Shown: positions 45,768 to 57,479, numbered from the stretch's first letter. The stretch: 64,000 nucleotides of DNA from Bimuria novae-zelandiae CBS 107.79 (GCA_010015655.1 ML976660.1:558222-622221), one strand, 5' to 3'. Translations and numbers: made by a program. Notes: generated by a model from the letters alone, not told the origin.

Positions 45768-46792
45768 TACTATATCTATACGCGTAATCCCTAACTTCGC
45801 GCAACGCCCAACTTGGTAGTATATTAGTAATTATAAACATAAAGCTCTATAGCTTCGTAAAAAATATATTATTACGAGATTTTTTGTTAGAGTACTCTCT
45901 AAATTCATGCGATAATTTAATCTTATATATACTGTTTTAGCCAATTAATATAGTAGCTATAAAAGTAAATTATAGTAAGTTATATGGCTAGAGTAATATT
46001 AAATAACGCATTAGCTATAGCAGCCCTAGCACAGTATATACGCTTTTAATTTCTAATTATTAGCTTTAAAGTCTTTTTATTACTTTTTTAAAATAATTAT
46101 AAAGCTTTTTAAGCATTACAAGCTTCCTTTTAGCGTTATTTTTTACTATACGTTAGCCTATTAAGTAGCTAGCTTAGCTAGCTCCTTTTTACGTACTAAT
46201 TTAGCTACTTTTCTTTTTATACGCCTCTTATCCTTTAGCTTTTCCTTAACTCACTTTAATATAATAATAAGTTACTCTTTATTAGCCTTTATAAGCTTCT
46301 CTTAACGCTTAAGGTCCTTAATATCTTATATATTACTTTTGCCTCCTTCCGTGCACGTGGTGACTAGAAAATAGTACCTCTATAGTACTATATGCCACTT
46401 GTATTAACTACCACACGCTTGGCAGCAGAGCGGCTTGGAAACTGAATGTACCCCAACACGGACGTCGGCCTGTCAGGAACAATCCAACCGGTACGCTTTC
46501 TCGACATCCCTCTTCGAACCGTGTTGCTCCGATAATAGAGCTTCCGACAACCTAGGAAACAATCTATGTAGATGTTTATGACCGTGGGCACCAATCAACT
46601 TGCAGGTCTGGCGCAGATACCAGTGTCGACAGGTCACTATCGTGGACTACTCAACGAAGACCATGTAGTCGGCTACTGCTATAAAGTCTGAATGGTTTCG
46701 CTCTCTTCCAGGGCCATCAAGGCGCTCATCAGCTTCGCTGAAACATCAATCACTCTTTCAAGATCCTTCAGGTCTCAGTTCAGTCTTTCAAA
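45768..46792. other. Decayed repeat (to about 46,395), then deuterolysin upstream region
   Basis: On the minus strand, 46,100-46,340 reads a Lys/Arg-rich helical stretch (VKEKLKDKRRIKRKVAKLV) like the tail of pogo transposases, with stops. From about 46,395 composition is normal and leads into the deuterolysin 5' region. No ends could be set. Confidence 0.4.
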
Positions 46793-48063
46793 ATGAAAGT
46801 CCTCTCTCTCGCTGCCTTGATCTCGCTGGTCAACGCCTCTGTAGTCAGCAAACGCGCGTCGCCTCTTGATGTGAAGCTTGAGTTGACCGGTAACACGGTA
46901 GTCTAGGCTTCTGTCACCAATACTGGTACCGATGCCATCAAAGTTTGGAAGACTGGATCTCTGTTCGGAGAGCACGTGACCGAGAAAGCTCAGGTCTTCC
47001 AAGGCAGTAAGCAAAATGCTTCGTGAAGTTGAATGTTCAACAGTTCTCATATCATCACAGGCTCCAAGGTCGCTTTTGGTGGTATCAAGCTCCGTGTGAC
47101 CACTGACAACATTTCTGAGGAGTTTTTCCAGGTTATCGCTCCTGGTGAGACTGTGAACACTTCCTTCGACGTGGCTGAGCTGCACGACCTCAGCACCGGC
47201 GGAACCTTCGACATTGCGTCGGTCGGGGCTTTCTCTACTGCTCCTGTGGACTCGACCGAACTTACCGGCGCTATCGAATTCACTAGCAACACCATCACCG
47301 CTTCCGTCGATGGCGCTGCCGCTGAGAAAGTCCGCCGTGACTTCACGAAGCGATCTACTTCCCAGTCTGACTGCACTAGCACCAAGAGGACATCCACTGT
47401 TAGTCGACCATCAAGTTCAGTTGCTATGTTTTCGCGGGATCAGGCAAAGCCTTCTCTCTTGTTAGCTAAAGCATACGCGCTGATGTTCCTCACTTGTTTG
47501 GCCAGTACTGACATTGTGTCTGTTTCTAGGTCAATGCCCTTGCCAACTGCAGGACTCTCGCTCAGGCTGCTTACAACGCTGCTAGCACCAACACCGCGAA
47601 GGTACAGGAGTACTTCAAGAGCACCCCATCGAGTACCATCTCTACTCTACGAACCGTGCTTCAGAGGGTAGTCACTGAGTGCGGCTCATCGACCTCTGGT
47701 GTCTCCAGGACCTACTGCACTGACGTCTATGGGGCCTGCGGCTCCAACGTCTTGGCTTACACCCTCCCGTCTGCCAGCTACATTGTCAACTGTCCCTTGT
47801 ACTTCAGCGCTCTTCCTGCTCTTACGAAGACCTGCCACGCTCAGGACCAGGCCACAACCACTCTCCACGAAGTCACCCACTTGAGCCAGATCGGTGGAAC
47901 CGGCGACTTGGGCTGTGGCTACGCCGCCGCAACTCGTCTCTCTACTTCTTCGGCCCTTAACGCTGACAGCTATGCACTGTTCGCCAACGGTAAGTTGTTC
48001 ACCATCCCATTGTCGGATGCGAGCTTTCCTCTGACGTCTCCAGCTATCTACGCCGGTTGCTAA
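46793..48063 (+). pseudogene. Deuterolysin (M35 neutral metalloprotease) with premature stop at codon 38
   Basis: Exons 46793-47006, 47061-47398, 47530-47989 and 48044-48063 form a 344-codon frame; the introns of 54, 131 and 54 bp all have clean GT-AG ends (GTAAGC, GTTAGT, GTAAGT donors). The product has a signal peptide (MKVLSLAALISLVNAS), a propeptide starting after the SVVSKRAS region, and a mature domain from the [14 protein letters not shown] part with the zinc motif HEVTH (47866-47880), the following GTGD element (third ligand), paired Cys and the C-terminal ANAIYAGC. Family members are secreted zinc proteases. An in-frame TAG at 46904-46906 sits in GNTVV-stop-ASVTNTG, inside the propeptide. 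All else is intact, so the loss is recent, or the stop is an error or read through. CAG to TAG would match RIP. Confidence 0.88.
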
Positions 48064-48624
48064 ATACATATTCTTCCGGATGTGAGGATGGATAGCTAGA
48101 GCGGGTTGATTTGGAAACTTCTGGAATCACTGTGCCATGACGAAGGATTGGTGGCGGTGCTGACTATCTTAACGTCTCCGCGCTCCGTATCAATCTTCCA
48201 TAGCTGTCGAATGATACATGAGTTGACACATTTCATTATCAAACAACGTGCGCGATGATACATTGTCATGTTCATGTGGAGAACTTAATGATTTTCAATA
48301 TAACCAATGGTAAGCAAATTTGAAAAGGCCCCTTAGACGATTATCAATACTAGAGGTAGTTAGTGCTCCAAGCAGCAAGGTGAATGCTGGACTTGCTGCT
48401 TGAAAGAAAGGACTCGCATAATATCGTCGCTGCTAAATATCGAATGTGGTCCGCCTCTTTAATGCTTACATTGATTATGATATTACTTGTCAAAATTGAT
48501 GCAGGTTGCTCTTGCCACAGTCGAGGAGCAACTCATGCAAGCGTACACACACCAGCGCAGACTATTCCACTTTAGCCACGGCGCATGCGAGTAGTTCTGC
48601 AGCCTCCTTTTCTAGCTCTTATTA
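48064..48624. other. Intergenic region
   Basis: Downstream of the deuterolysin gene. No supported feature. Confidence 0.4.
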
Positions 48625-48826
48625 AACAAAAAACCCAACACCACCGCCATCACCTCGTCCCTCCTCCAAACCCTCCGCTCGAACCTCGACGACGCCCCCC
48701 TCGTGCTAACCTACGCGGGAAAAGCCACTCTTTATAGCTCATTTGAATATGACCATCCACCCGTCCACTCCATCAGTGATGACGATGTCCCATCTTTTTC
48801 GCTCTACGGAGGCGCAAAAGCATAGC
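48625..48826 (+). pseudogene. 3' fragment of an unrecognised gene
   Basis: A frame opening just after a TAG and without its own ATG reads a coherent protein end: LLQTLRSNLDDAPLVLTYAG, then SSFEYDHPPVHSISDDDVP and a stop at 48824-48826. Composition is coding-like, but the 5' part is absent. It meets the broken minus-strand gene tail to tail, so it may be a truncated gene left by a rearrangement. No family is recognised. Confidence 0.35.
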
Positions 48827-49993
48827 CTGTGACCTCTACATTTCCGTTGGTATAGACAATTAGACCATTGGTCTCTTCGTCCATCTCGCCGTCTTCTTCA
48901 TTACTCATGAATTTGCGAATCTGAGGCCACAAGGCGTGCATACCGACCAATCCCTCCTCTGTCTTAGTCTGTATAGGCGCATGAGTACCGGGTGTGACGA
49001 CGTGTATTTTCATTTGGCTTATGGAAACCATGTCGGATTTTAATCCGCTTGTGTTGACGAAAGTGGTCAGTGGTCCCGGCGCATACTTTCCGGGTGCGTA
49101 AGAGCCACTGGTGCCAAGAAACAAGGCCGGGTCTCAGGGTTCCTTGTCCGCAATGCCCCACGCAAAGGCCACCTGTCTCTTTTTTTCCCTTGTGTGAAAC
49201 ATGTGGAATGCGTTCTCTTGGTTCTGCGATTGTGTGTACAACCGGGTATTTTGTGTTGTTGTTCGCGAACTCAACGGCTGCAGCTGACGTCTTGATGCAC
49301 TTGTTGATGAAGTTATCGGGCACCAGGTCTGCCTCAGGGCTCTTTTACCACTCAACCTCGAGCTTAGCTAGCTTTTGATGATGCGCAACCGCGTGAGTGG
49401 TGGTCAGTCTTGCGTACCGCCAACCGTTCCGGGCTGCGATGATCTGGTCTACTGCCTCCTCTTTCTCAGCCTCGCTCTTCGCTTCATCGAGAAGCTTTCG
49501 TACGCGTTTTATGCCGTTGACCAGAAATTCTTGAAACCCTAAGCACACATCGATCTCGCAATGGGGGCAGATGAATGCGTCCGCATTTACCGGATGCAGC
49601 ATATGGATGTAGCCACGGGCGGGCAGATGCCAGAAGGCTTAAGACTCTTCGGGGGGTGCGAGTTTGGTTCCATCGCGCCAATCGATGAAGTCCTCGTACG
49701 CGAATCCGTTGAAGATGTATCCAATCCGGTCACTGTTGTGTTTCATTGCGCATTGCCAGGCCTTGAAGAGAGCGAAGTCCGTGAGAATGAATACAACTTT
49801 TGCTTTGATTCCGTTAACTGGAGTGATTTGTGGGACCCATTCAGGGGTGCAGCTGGGATGCATGTGGGAAGAAGCCATGCCCATGGTATTGCCCTGTGTT
49901 CCAAGGTTGATGTGAAGAACACCAACAAGTGGTGCATGAGTATTTATGTGTTGATCGTACCCGGTAGAACGCTTCGTGGGGGCTCTTGGTGAT
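48804..49993 (-). pseudogene. Broken unknown gene with two in-frame TAA stops and a frameshift
   Basis: Reading the minus strand from about 49,993, one frame gives a protein-like sequence: LVGVLHINLGTQGNTMGMAS, KVVFILTDFALFKAWQCAM, then TAA (49639-49641), then a stretch with FICPHCEIDVCLGFQEFLV and a Lys/Glu helix, then TAA (49345-49347), then VPDNFINKCIK and VVHTIAEPRERIPHV in the same frame. Near 49,125 the frame must shift to continue with SYAPGKYAPGPLTTFVN and end at 48804. Both TAA codons could derive from CAA by C-to-T change. The CPHC near the middle may bind a metal. The 5' exon is not defined. The gene is clearly dead in this strain if the sequence is right. Confidence 0.6.
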
Positions 49994-50720
49994 TTTCATT
50001 TGGGTGAATATTTCAGTGGTGAAATGTAAAGCTCGTTGGTCCTCGCCGCTTGACTTTAACGATTTAAACATTGAGCACTGTTTCACCTATTGTGAAAGAA
50101 CGTACATTGTAGAAGCTGAGAATGCCCAGGTGAGCAAGATTTTTGTAGTTGAGACGTCCAAGAATTGTTGACCCTGTATGAGTCTTACGTGTGGGTCCGG
50201 AGAGTCAACCAAGGCTCGCACCCGTGCATGTGCAGGTGCTCTGTGTGACATACTCGGTCTATGTTTTTCATATCTTATAGAAACTACCACGTTGAGAACC
50301 TTGGAAACTTTTTGGAAACAATGAAGTTCGGATGTGAGTAAGTTCGTAGTGGAGCTCGTGTAGCCGTCCAAGCTCCGCCCAGGTCGACTGTGAATATATT
50401 TCGCAAAACTTCGCATCTGATTGGTTGACTTTACGCTAGCCAATGACGTGGCTAGATGGCCGAGGTAACACGTGACCCGCGACATTCCGAGGTCTCTGAG
50501 CCTCACAATGTGGTAAGGAACGAATCTTTTCGTCCAGTCTCAGGAAATGGTCTATTTAGGTGATCTGAAGGGTTTCCCCTTTTGATGGAAAGCACGCCCA
50601 GAAGCTTGCGCCTTCTTTTCTTAAAAGACAGCCGCGGCCTGCCTGCTGGACGCAGACGGTCCTATTTTGCATTCGTTTTAGATTCGCAGTCAAATAACGT
50701 CAAAGGGCAATAGTTTCACG
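49994..50720. other. Intergenic region
   Basis: Between the broken gene and the carboxylesterase. A 139-residue minus frame (50087-50506) has no motif and is not called, though it could hold a lost 5' exon of the broken gene. Confidence 0.35.
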
Positions 50721-52372
50721 ATGTTGTCCTGCAGCGGTGTTCCCCTCTTCGTGGTCGCAACGCAGCTGGTCGCGCCAGCTCTTGCGCACAGTACCCATGG
50801 TAGCCATCCCGTCGTTGATCTAGGCAACGTCAAATACCAAGGTCACTACAACGACACCCTGGGAATCAATAAGTACCAAGGCATTCGATTCGCTGAGCCA
50901 CCAGTCGGACCACTACGCTGGAAAGCACCGCAGACCTACATCCCCCGAAATGACTCCACTATCATAGTGGACGCCACGCAATCTGGTCCACCTTGCGTGC
51001 AGGGCTATCCTCAGTGGACGATTTCTGGCCCTGTTCCATCCACTGGATCGGAGGACTGTTTATTTCTCGATATCTACGTCCCTGCGAACGCGACAAAAGA
51101 CAGCAAACTACCAATCGCACTAAGTATCCCCGGAGGCGGCTATGTTATGGGGTACGCGGGGCAAAGCTCTCCGTATGCGCTGATGAGGCACTCTGGTAAT
51201 AGCTTCATCTTCGTCAACATACAGTATCGCCTTGGTGCGTATGGCTTCCTCGGGTCCGAAAAGTACCTGCAGGAAGGAGGAGCGGCGAATGTCGGCTTGC
51301 TCGATCAGCGGCTCGCGATGGAGTGGGTGCAAGAACACATAGAGATCTTCGGGGGCGATTCATCGAAAATAACTATTCTGGGCGGGAGTGCAGGTGGTGG
51401 GAGTGTGACGAGCCATCTAATTTGGAAAGGTGGCATCGGGAAGCCACCATTCCACGCGGCGATGGCGGACTTCAGCTGGTGGCAGCAATATCTGGAGGAA
51501 GAACAATTGGAAAAGCAGTATGAAAACCTGCTTGATTTATCTAACTGTTCCTCGCTTGAGTGCTTGCAGGCGCTTCCTGAAGAAACGTTAATAGAGGGAA
51601 CGCAGGCTACTTACATATCCGCATATGCGGAAAGATCCTACGGCTACGGCAACTTCTACTACGGGCCTTATGTTGACGGAGACATCATTCGAGATCTCCC
51701 TTCTCGAGAGTTTCGTGAAGGACACTTCGTGAAAGTGCCCACATGGACAACCCGAGAGGGATATGAGGGGTTTACGTTCAGTAATCAGTCCATGACCACG
51801 TTTGAAGAAGAGGTTGTAGACCTGAAGATTCAATTTCCATGCGCGAGCGAGGGGTTTATTGACCACTTGTTCGCGCTGTATCCTCGAGAAAATTTCAACT
51901 CTACCTTCTGGCAGCGTCTAACCTGGTTCGGGCAAGTTAGACAAATAGAAAATTAGCTTGCACTGCTAACGCCTTACACAGCGACTTCTCCATCAACTGC
52001 CCGACTTACTACATTGCCTCCTCACTCTCTGGACTTGATGTACCCGTCTACAAGCAGATTTTTAATGTCGGCACCCAGACTCACGGCGCCATGGGACCTT
52101 ATCTGGGTGACCTCGACTATGCATCCGAACGGGGAGCGAACATGACCCTAGCGAACGTCGTGAGAGACTGGTGGGTCTCTTTTGTCGTACACAGCGATCC
52201 GAATGCGCAAAGCTGGAGCGACGTGGCGAAGCCATTTTGGCCGAGCTACGCAGAGTTCGGAGAGGTGATGAGTGTCAATTTTACGGAGCTTGGAGCTGTG
52301 TATGATAGGTACTACGACGATACAGAACGGTGTAGTTTCTTCTGGAGGAACGAAAAGACGGTACAGAACTAG
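50721..52372 (+). CDS. Secreted type-B carboxylesterase/lipase
   Basis: Exons 50721-51931 and 51982-52372 encode 533 aa. The 50-bp intron is GC-AG: donor GCAAGT (the GC-AG consensus), CTAAC branch point, ACACAG acceptor. It is the only choice seen that yields the family join WFGDFSINCPTYY; the usual GT site four bases later breaks the frame. The N-terminus is a signal peptide ending near residue 22. Family marks: KYQGIRFAEPPVGPLRW, SEDCLFLDIYVP, the oxyanion loop IPGGGY, NIQYRLGAYGF and the nucleophile in GGSAGGGS (Ser223, where most relatives have Glu before Ser). The His region is near THGAMGP. Several Asn-x-Ser/Thr sites fit secretion. Such enzymes cleave esters outside the cell. The substrate is unknown. 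Confidence 0.88.
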
Positions 52373-52656
52373 ATGCGGGTATTGGAGCACATGGCTCTCT
52401 GGCAATCGTCCTGGAGTCCTGAGGAATTATCGTAAAGCAAACTCCTGTATATTACGTTGTGTAGTAATATGCGGCAGGCATACTAGCGAGGCACCGACGT
52501 TCAGCGCCTGACATCCACCATCTTTTACTCCCTATTTCATTTACCCATGTTTGCCGCAGGTCAAAACCAATATAAAACCGGCAGTGGCTACGGCTCCGTC
52601 TTCTTAATACACTCGACTTCAACCTGCTCCACTCCACCACAATCCGCTGCCACACG

Positions 52657-53964
52657 ATGCCTCCCAAGCGCAAACGAACCGGAATCGAGGAGGAGGAGCG
52701 CACGAGTCTGACGTACGCCGGCGAAATTCAATGGCTGCGCTGGCTCACCCACAAATCGGAGGAGCAAGTACCTTATGTCGACATCGAGGAAGATGGAGCG
52801 AACCAGAAACTCCTAACCGCGGCCTGCAAACTGGTATACATACTATACCACGACATCGAAACACACGATTGCCTTAATTCGCTACTCCGGTCGCTGAACA
52901 ATGGTGCGAGTGCATTGAACAGCGGATCAGTGAAGGCCGCCAAGGTCCAACAATCCGGCTGGAAGGGCCAAATCATAAACAAGTTCTTCATCCCGCATGT
53001 GAAGGAGCTCAAGCGGAAGTGGGAGGTCGCGCATCCTTATGCCAGCTTCGCGAGTCTACCCGAGCCAGATCGCATCAAGCAATGGATGGACGCCTACGAC
53101 GCCGACCCGGTTGCCATGGTAGCCGTGATGCTGAAACCGATCGTTAAGGTCCTCGACCTGAAGAGCATCTTCAGGACAGATTTGGTTGGTGAAGACCGCA
53201 GCAGGATGCGTGCCATTCAAGCCATGCTGCGTCAAAAGTACTGGTTTGGCTGTGCTTGTTCATACAAGTACAGTGTCGAAGCGATGAAGAAGGTGAGCAC
53301 CGTTCGTTGCACCTTGTCGAATATTGGGGGTGGGTCCATCGCTCTAAAGTGCACAACTCTGGATTTTTTTTAGCGAGATATAACTCCTTCTTGCTGTCAA
53401 AGATTGCTAACGTATTAGGGCAAAACCTTGGAGGATTGGGCAAAGTATGCCAAAATCGAACACACTGCGCGCAGCATAGTACCGATGGAAACCTTGCCAG
53501 TCTCGGCGGAATTTATCGCTATTGGGCCGTCAGCGAAGAAGGCAAAGGCATCGACAAGTGTTGCGATCGATTCCGAAAAGCAGTCACTCGGTCTTACGAG
53601 CGATACACCAAGCCAATCTGCTCCCGATTCCGTCCCCTTTCCAGCGGAAGAGGAGCAGATCAGCGTCGAAGAGAGCTACACCAAACCGCATAGCAGGTCC
53701 ATGTCGCGCACCACATCCGTGTCCGATTCATTGCCTGCTCCAGACACAAAGATAATTGACATGGAGGGGCATGGCGCGATCCTTCAAGAACAACTCGCGT
53801 CGCCTTCACCATCTACCATAAGTACGTCGACTTCATCTCAAGGCTCGAAGAAGCCTATGAGCATCGCCAATTTCTTGGGTACCGCGGACCCGGCTGTTCC
53901 CAGATCAACGACACCATCGGAAGCGCGCTCGTCCTCGGCTGCGGTAGATGACGATCTGCTCTGA
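52657..53964 (+). CDS. Unrecognised protein, 393 aa
   Basis: Exons 52657-53292 and 53419-53964 are joined in phase 0 by a 126-bp intron with a GTGAGC donor, GCTAAC branch site and TTAG acceptor. The start ATG follows a Lys/Arg-rich opening (MPPKRKRTG), a possible nuclear localisation signal. The first 200 residues are helical with Trp-rich pieces (EIQWLRWLTHK and QQSGWKGQIINKFF) and a regular spacing of hydrophobics. The C-terminal half is Ser/Thr/Pro-rich and disordered, ending in acidic DDDLL. No family is recognised. It lies 284 bp after the carboxylesterase, in the same orientation. Confidence 0.65.
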
Positions 53965-54427
53965 GACCGCCTCGGGGGAAACATGGAGTAACAACAGCTG
54001 GCATGGGGCCCATTCATAGGGTACAACACTGTCTTAGAACCGTCTAAGCTGCTCTGTGGATGAGAGATGCCTAGAGCGCAAGGCATTTGATGTGAGGGCG
54101 GCTGTTGGAAAAGTGAATTTTGCCGACCACCTGGGGCACTCAATCAGGCTAGCTTGCGTGATTAGCTCAGGAGCGCGCAACCTGTTCACAGTGTTTGCAC
54201 AACCATGTTCTTAAATACAAGACGGATATATATTCTGAATGATTCAAAACTTTGGTTTCGGAAATTGAAGCAGTGATAATCGGCAGGATTGAAGACGATC
54301 TAGTCTAATGTGCGCATGCACGATCTACACATGTATCTATGGATACGTGTACCTCGAGGTATTTCCCACCAACGCCGAAGAATACAAGCTCTAAAAGCGA
54401 ACAATCTGCGGTGGATACAATGCCACT
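53965..54427. other. Convergent 3' intergenic region
   Basis: No supported feature. Confidence 0.4.
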
Positions 54428-55534
54428 CTATGCCTGCGCTGACAAAAATTCTTTGCTGAACGGATAATCCAAATAGCCCTCTGCCTTCATCGGGCTATAG
54501 AACGTATCCCGGTCGTACGGGTTCAGCTCAATGCCCTTCTCCAGGCGGAACACCAAGTCCGGCGTGCTGATAAAGTAGCGTCCGAATACAACGATGACAT
54601 CCTTGTTAGGGTACTGTTTATCAACAACTCTGGGTGCAGAATTGGGACCTAGGCCACCAGCAATGAGAACCGTGTTTCTAAACTGGTCGACAAAGGGCTC
54701 CAATTTGTCGGCAGGGCTGTCGTCGTCCTCTACGTTGCCGTCGAGACGGGATTCAACCAGGTGGATGTAAGCGAGATCGTTCAAGGAGTCGAGCTTCTTG
54801 ACGATGTCTTTGAATTGGGGTATCGGGTCATCCATCCTCATGCCCTGGAAGCTGCTGTAAGGAGAGAGACGAACACTAGTCTTCTTTGCACCAATGGCTT
54901 CCGCAACAGCCTTTGTAGACTCATAGACGAATCGCGAACGGTTCTCCACGGAACCACCCCATTCGTCGGTGCGCTGGTTGACCTTGTCCTGGTTGAACTG
55001 GTCAATTAGATAGCCATTGGCGCCGTGAAGCTCGACACCGTCGAAACCGGCTTCGATGGCGTTCTTGGCAGCTTGCACGTAGTCCCCGATAGTCAGCTTG
55101 ATTTCTTCGACGGTCATCTCCTTTGGTGTGGCAAAGCCCTCGCCAAGTGACACTGGACTGGATGTCTTGATAGTAATTCCCTCCTTCTCTGCTTGTGCAG
55201 GGTCGGCGACACGGCCAAGGGCCCACAGTTGGAGGTAGATGAAGCTGCCCTTCTCGTGAACCGCTTCGGTCACTTTTTTCCATGACTCAATCTGCTCTTT
55301 GGTGTAGATACCCGGCACGTTGGGGTATCCACCGGCTTGGTGTGAAATCAAGGTCGCTTCGGAAATGAGGAGAGTTCCAGGAACTGAAGCCCTTTGGGCA
55401 TAGTATTCTGCTACCATTGGAAGAGGAACGTGATTCTCGTCGGCACGGAACCTGGTCAATGGGGCCATGCTTATGCGGTGCTTAAGCTGGACGTCACCGA
55501 CCTTGAGGGGCTTGAAGAGTCTGGAGCTGGACAT
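54428..55534 (-). CDS. Old Yellow Enzyme family NADH:flavin oxidoreductase
   Basis: A single exon of 368 aa starting at the ATG at 55534 (MSSSRLFKPLKVG); the longer frame upstream has no ATG. Family marks: FMN-binding APLTRFRA near residue 24, the LQLWALGR strand, the substrate-binding pair in HGANGYLIDQF (His170, Asn173), NQRTDEWGGSVENRSRF, a phosphate-binding AGGLG and the C-terminal FGRYFISTPDLVFRL. These enzymes reduce activated alkenes such as enones using NAD(P)H and FMN. In fungi they serve in detoxification or in alkaloid and jasmonate-like chemistry, but no biosynthetic partners are next to it, so detoxification is the simplest guess. Confidence 0.93.
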   Translation of the reverse strand: MSSSRLFKPLKVGDVQLKHRISMAPLTRFRADENHVPLPMVAEYYAQRASVPGTLLISEATLISHQAGGYPNVPGIYTKEQIESWKKVTEAVHEKGSFIYLQLWALGRVADPAQAEKEGITIKTSSPVSLGEGFATPKEMTVEEIKLTIGDYVQAAKNAIEAGFDGVELHGANGYLIDQFNQDKVNQRTDEWGGSVENRSRFVYESTKAVAEAIGAKKTSVRLSPYSSFQGMRMDDPIPQFKDIVKKLDSLNDLAYIHLVESRLDGNVEDDDSPADKLEPFVDQFRNTVLIAGGLGPNSAPRVVDKQYPNKDVIVVFGRYFISTPDLVFRLEKGIELNPYDRDTFYSPMKAEGYLDYPFSKEFLSAQA

Positions 55535-55913
55535 GGCGGATGACGACCTCGGGTTAGAGTATACAGGGAACGGCAAATGGAAGTTGTTGTTGGTGGTGGT
55601 GCGACAATTGCATAGAGAGTGGAAAAGCTGAGGCCCAGTATATAGTCGGTCTACCACCGAGTTTGTGCATTTCACTCTTCACTAATGCGGTCGAACTTAA
55701 TTTTAGTGCATCTCTGATTTCCAATGCAACTTTGGCCCCATTGCGCTGGTGAATTTGCACGCTAATGTTCGGTAAAACTAGTGACGTGCTTTGCGGATAC
55801 CAGTGGACCTAGGCACCTACGGTATTTGTCAGCGACGGAAGTTAATCACAAAAGGTGCCGAACAACTAGTGTCAGTCACTGCTGACTTCAGTATCGTATC
55901 TAATAAGCTAGCG
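55535..55913. other. Promoter of the oxidoreductase gene
   Basis: 379 bp of ordinary composition between the OYE start and the second island. The transposon begins directly at its far end. Confidence 0.45.
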
Positions 55914-56102
55914 TATATAGATTCGAGCCACCCCACTAAAACGCAACACCTGCACAAAGGTATTAATAGCTTCCGCTTATTAATAGGGGCGTTAGTATTA
56001 AAGTTGTAAGATATTAAATTAATAAGAGCCTAAGTTAGATCTAGACGATAGATTAATAAATAGGTTAACGAAGATAGAGGTCTATCTTTAAGTTCATATA
56101 TA

Positions 56103-56967
56103 TAGGCTGGTAAATAGGTTGGGGTTGGGTCAGATCCGCACGGACCAGAACACTAAAAATCTAACCTTTACTTCTTAATATCTTACCTAATACTAAAGAT
56201 ATATTAACGTGTTCGGCAAGCGAGTGGATCAGGCAAGTAAGCGGATCACTCCATTTACTAGTAAAACCGTGATTTTTATACTCCTGTTAAGTCTCTTAAT
56301 ACATAATAGAAAAATATATAAAGTTATGTAGCTGGCTGCACCGATATAAATAATTTACATATTTAAAATTATTAAGCTCTAGCCTAAAGAAACTGGACGT
56401 TATTTAAGAATTACTACATTATAGGGGTATTTTGGTCCCCATACGCCATATTTTAATAACTACATATATTAGAACTATAGAAATTTAGTATAGTTATTCT
56501 TACATATATAATATAACTACATTAAAAATTTAGAATTTATTATTAAGTATTAAGAGCCTTAACAGGGGTGTAAAAATCACGGTTTTACTAGTAAAATAGA
56601 GTGATTCGCTTACTTGCCTGATCCACTCGCTTGCCGAACACGTTAATGTAAACTTATATAAAGTGCATATATATATAAAGAATAATATATTAGAGTTTTA
56701 GGTAATTCTAACCACTCTAGAGTCTACTTTATCCATTATTTATAGGTTTTATTTTAATAAATAATTAGAAAATATAGGACTTGAGTTAATAGAATTTCTT
56801 AAAATTTTAATATATTATATATATATATATGCATCTTGTGTTAAAGTCATATTAATATATCTTTAATATTAGATAAGATATTAATAAGTAAAGATTAGAT
56901 TTTTAGTGTTCTGGTCCGTGCGGATCTAACCTAATCCTAACCTAATCCCAACCCATTTACCAGCCTA
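56103..56967. mobile_element. hAT-type MITE 1 (865 bp with insertion, about 436 bp without)
   Basis: Inverted ends of about 110 bp start TAGGCTGGTAAAT. The flanking 8-mers are CATATATA and CTTATATA, an 8-bp duplication with one mismatch. It carries a second MITE (56,217-56,643). No coding capacity. The 8-bp duplication points to mobilisation by a hAT (or P/Merlin) transposase. Confidence 0.78.
56217..56643. mobile_element. pogo-like MITE (427 bp) nested in MITE 1
   Basis: Inverted ends of about 75 bp start ACGTGTTCGGCAAGCGAG and are flanked by TA on both sides (a TTAA duplication is an alternative reading). The start ACGT and the AAGCGAGTG motif are shared with the ends of pogo element B, which suggests element B's transposase could move it. 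No coding capacity. Confidence 0.72.
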
Positions 56968-57036
56968 CTTATATATATAACTTGTCCCATGATATCCCAT
57001 AGTCCTATAGAGTTCTAGCCATAACACATGTAGGAT

Positions 57037-57479
57037 TAGGCTGATTGAATGGGTTGGGTCGCACAGACAATATCGGGGTCTGACTAAGCAGAACACCAAA
57101 ATTCAAAATTAAACCCCTTCATAACTTTTTAAATATACTAGCCATAACTATGCAAATTCAATATAGGGTGTATAGTATTATAAGGTACCCTATTATCTGA
57201 AAAGATCTATAAATAATATTTTATTATTACGTAATTAACGTTTTAGTGGAAGAAACTAAGTTTTTCTTAAATTACTAAACGAATATCCTATGTGATCTTT
57301 TAAATTTTTAATATATTATAACTACTATATATATACACCCCATATTCAATTTGCATAAGTATGGCTAGTATATTTAAAAAGTTATAAAGGGTTACAATTT
57401 CGAATTTTGGTATTCTGCTTAGTCAGACCCCGATATTGTCTGTGCGACCCAATCCATTCAACCAGCCTATGTAGGATCC
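57037..57479. mobile_element. hAT-type MITE 2 (443 bp)
   Basis: Perfect 8-bp duplication TGTAGGAT on both sides (57029-57036 and 57480-57487). Inverted ends of about 135 bp start TAGGCTGATTGAATGGG and share GGTCTGACTAAGCAGAA with their mirror. No coding capacity. Confidence 0.85.

Larger units (their letters stand above)
34384..46395. repeat. AT-rich, RIP-like transposon island 1 (about 12 kb)
   Basis: Composition changes abruptly just after the MFS stop codon and returns to normal near 46,395. Inside, all long frames vanish, TA and TAG/TAA are very frequent, and readable transposase fragments are broken by stops that fit C-to-T changes (CAG to TAG, CAA to TAA, TGG to TAG). This is the hallmark of RIP, which in ascomycetes mutates repeated DNA before meiosis. 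Individual elements are listed separately. Confidence 0.85.

Noticed and set aside
50087..50506. 139-codon minus-strand frame
   Set aside because: No recognisable feature; could be a 5' remnant of the broken gene but nothing links them.
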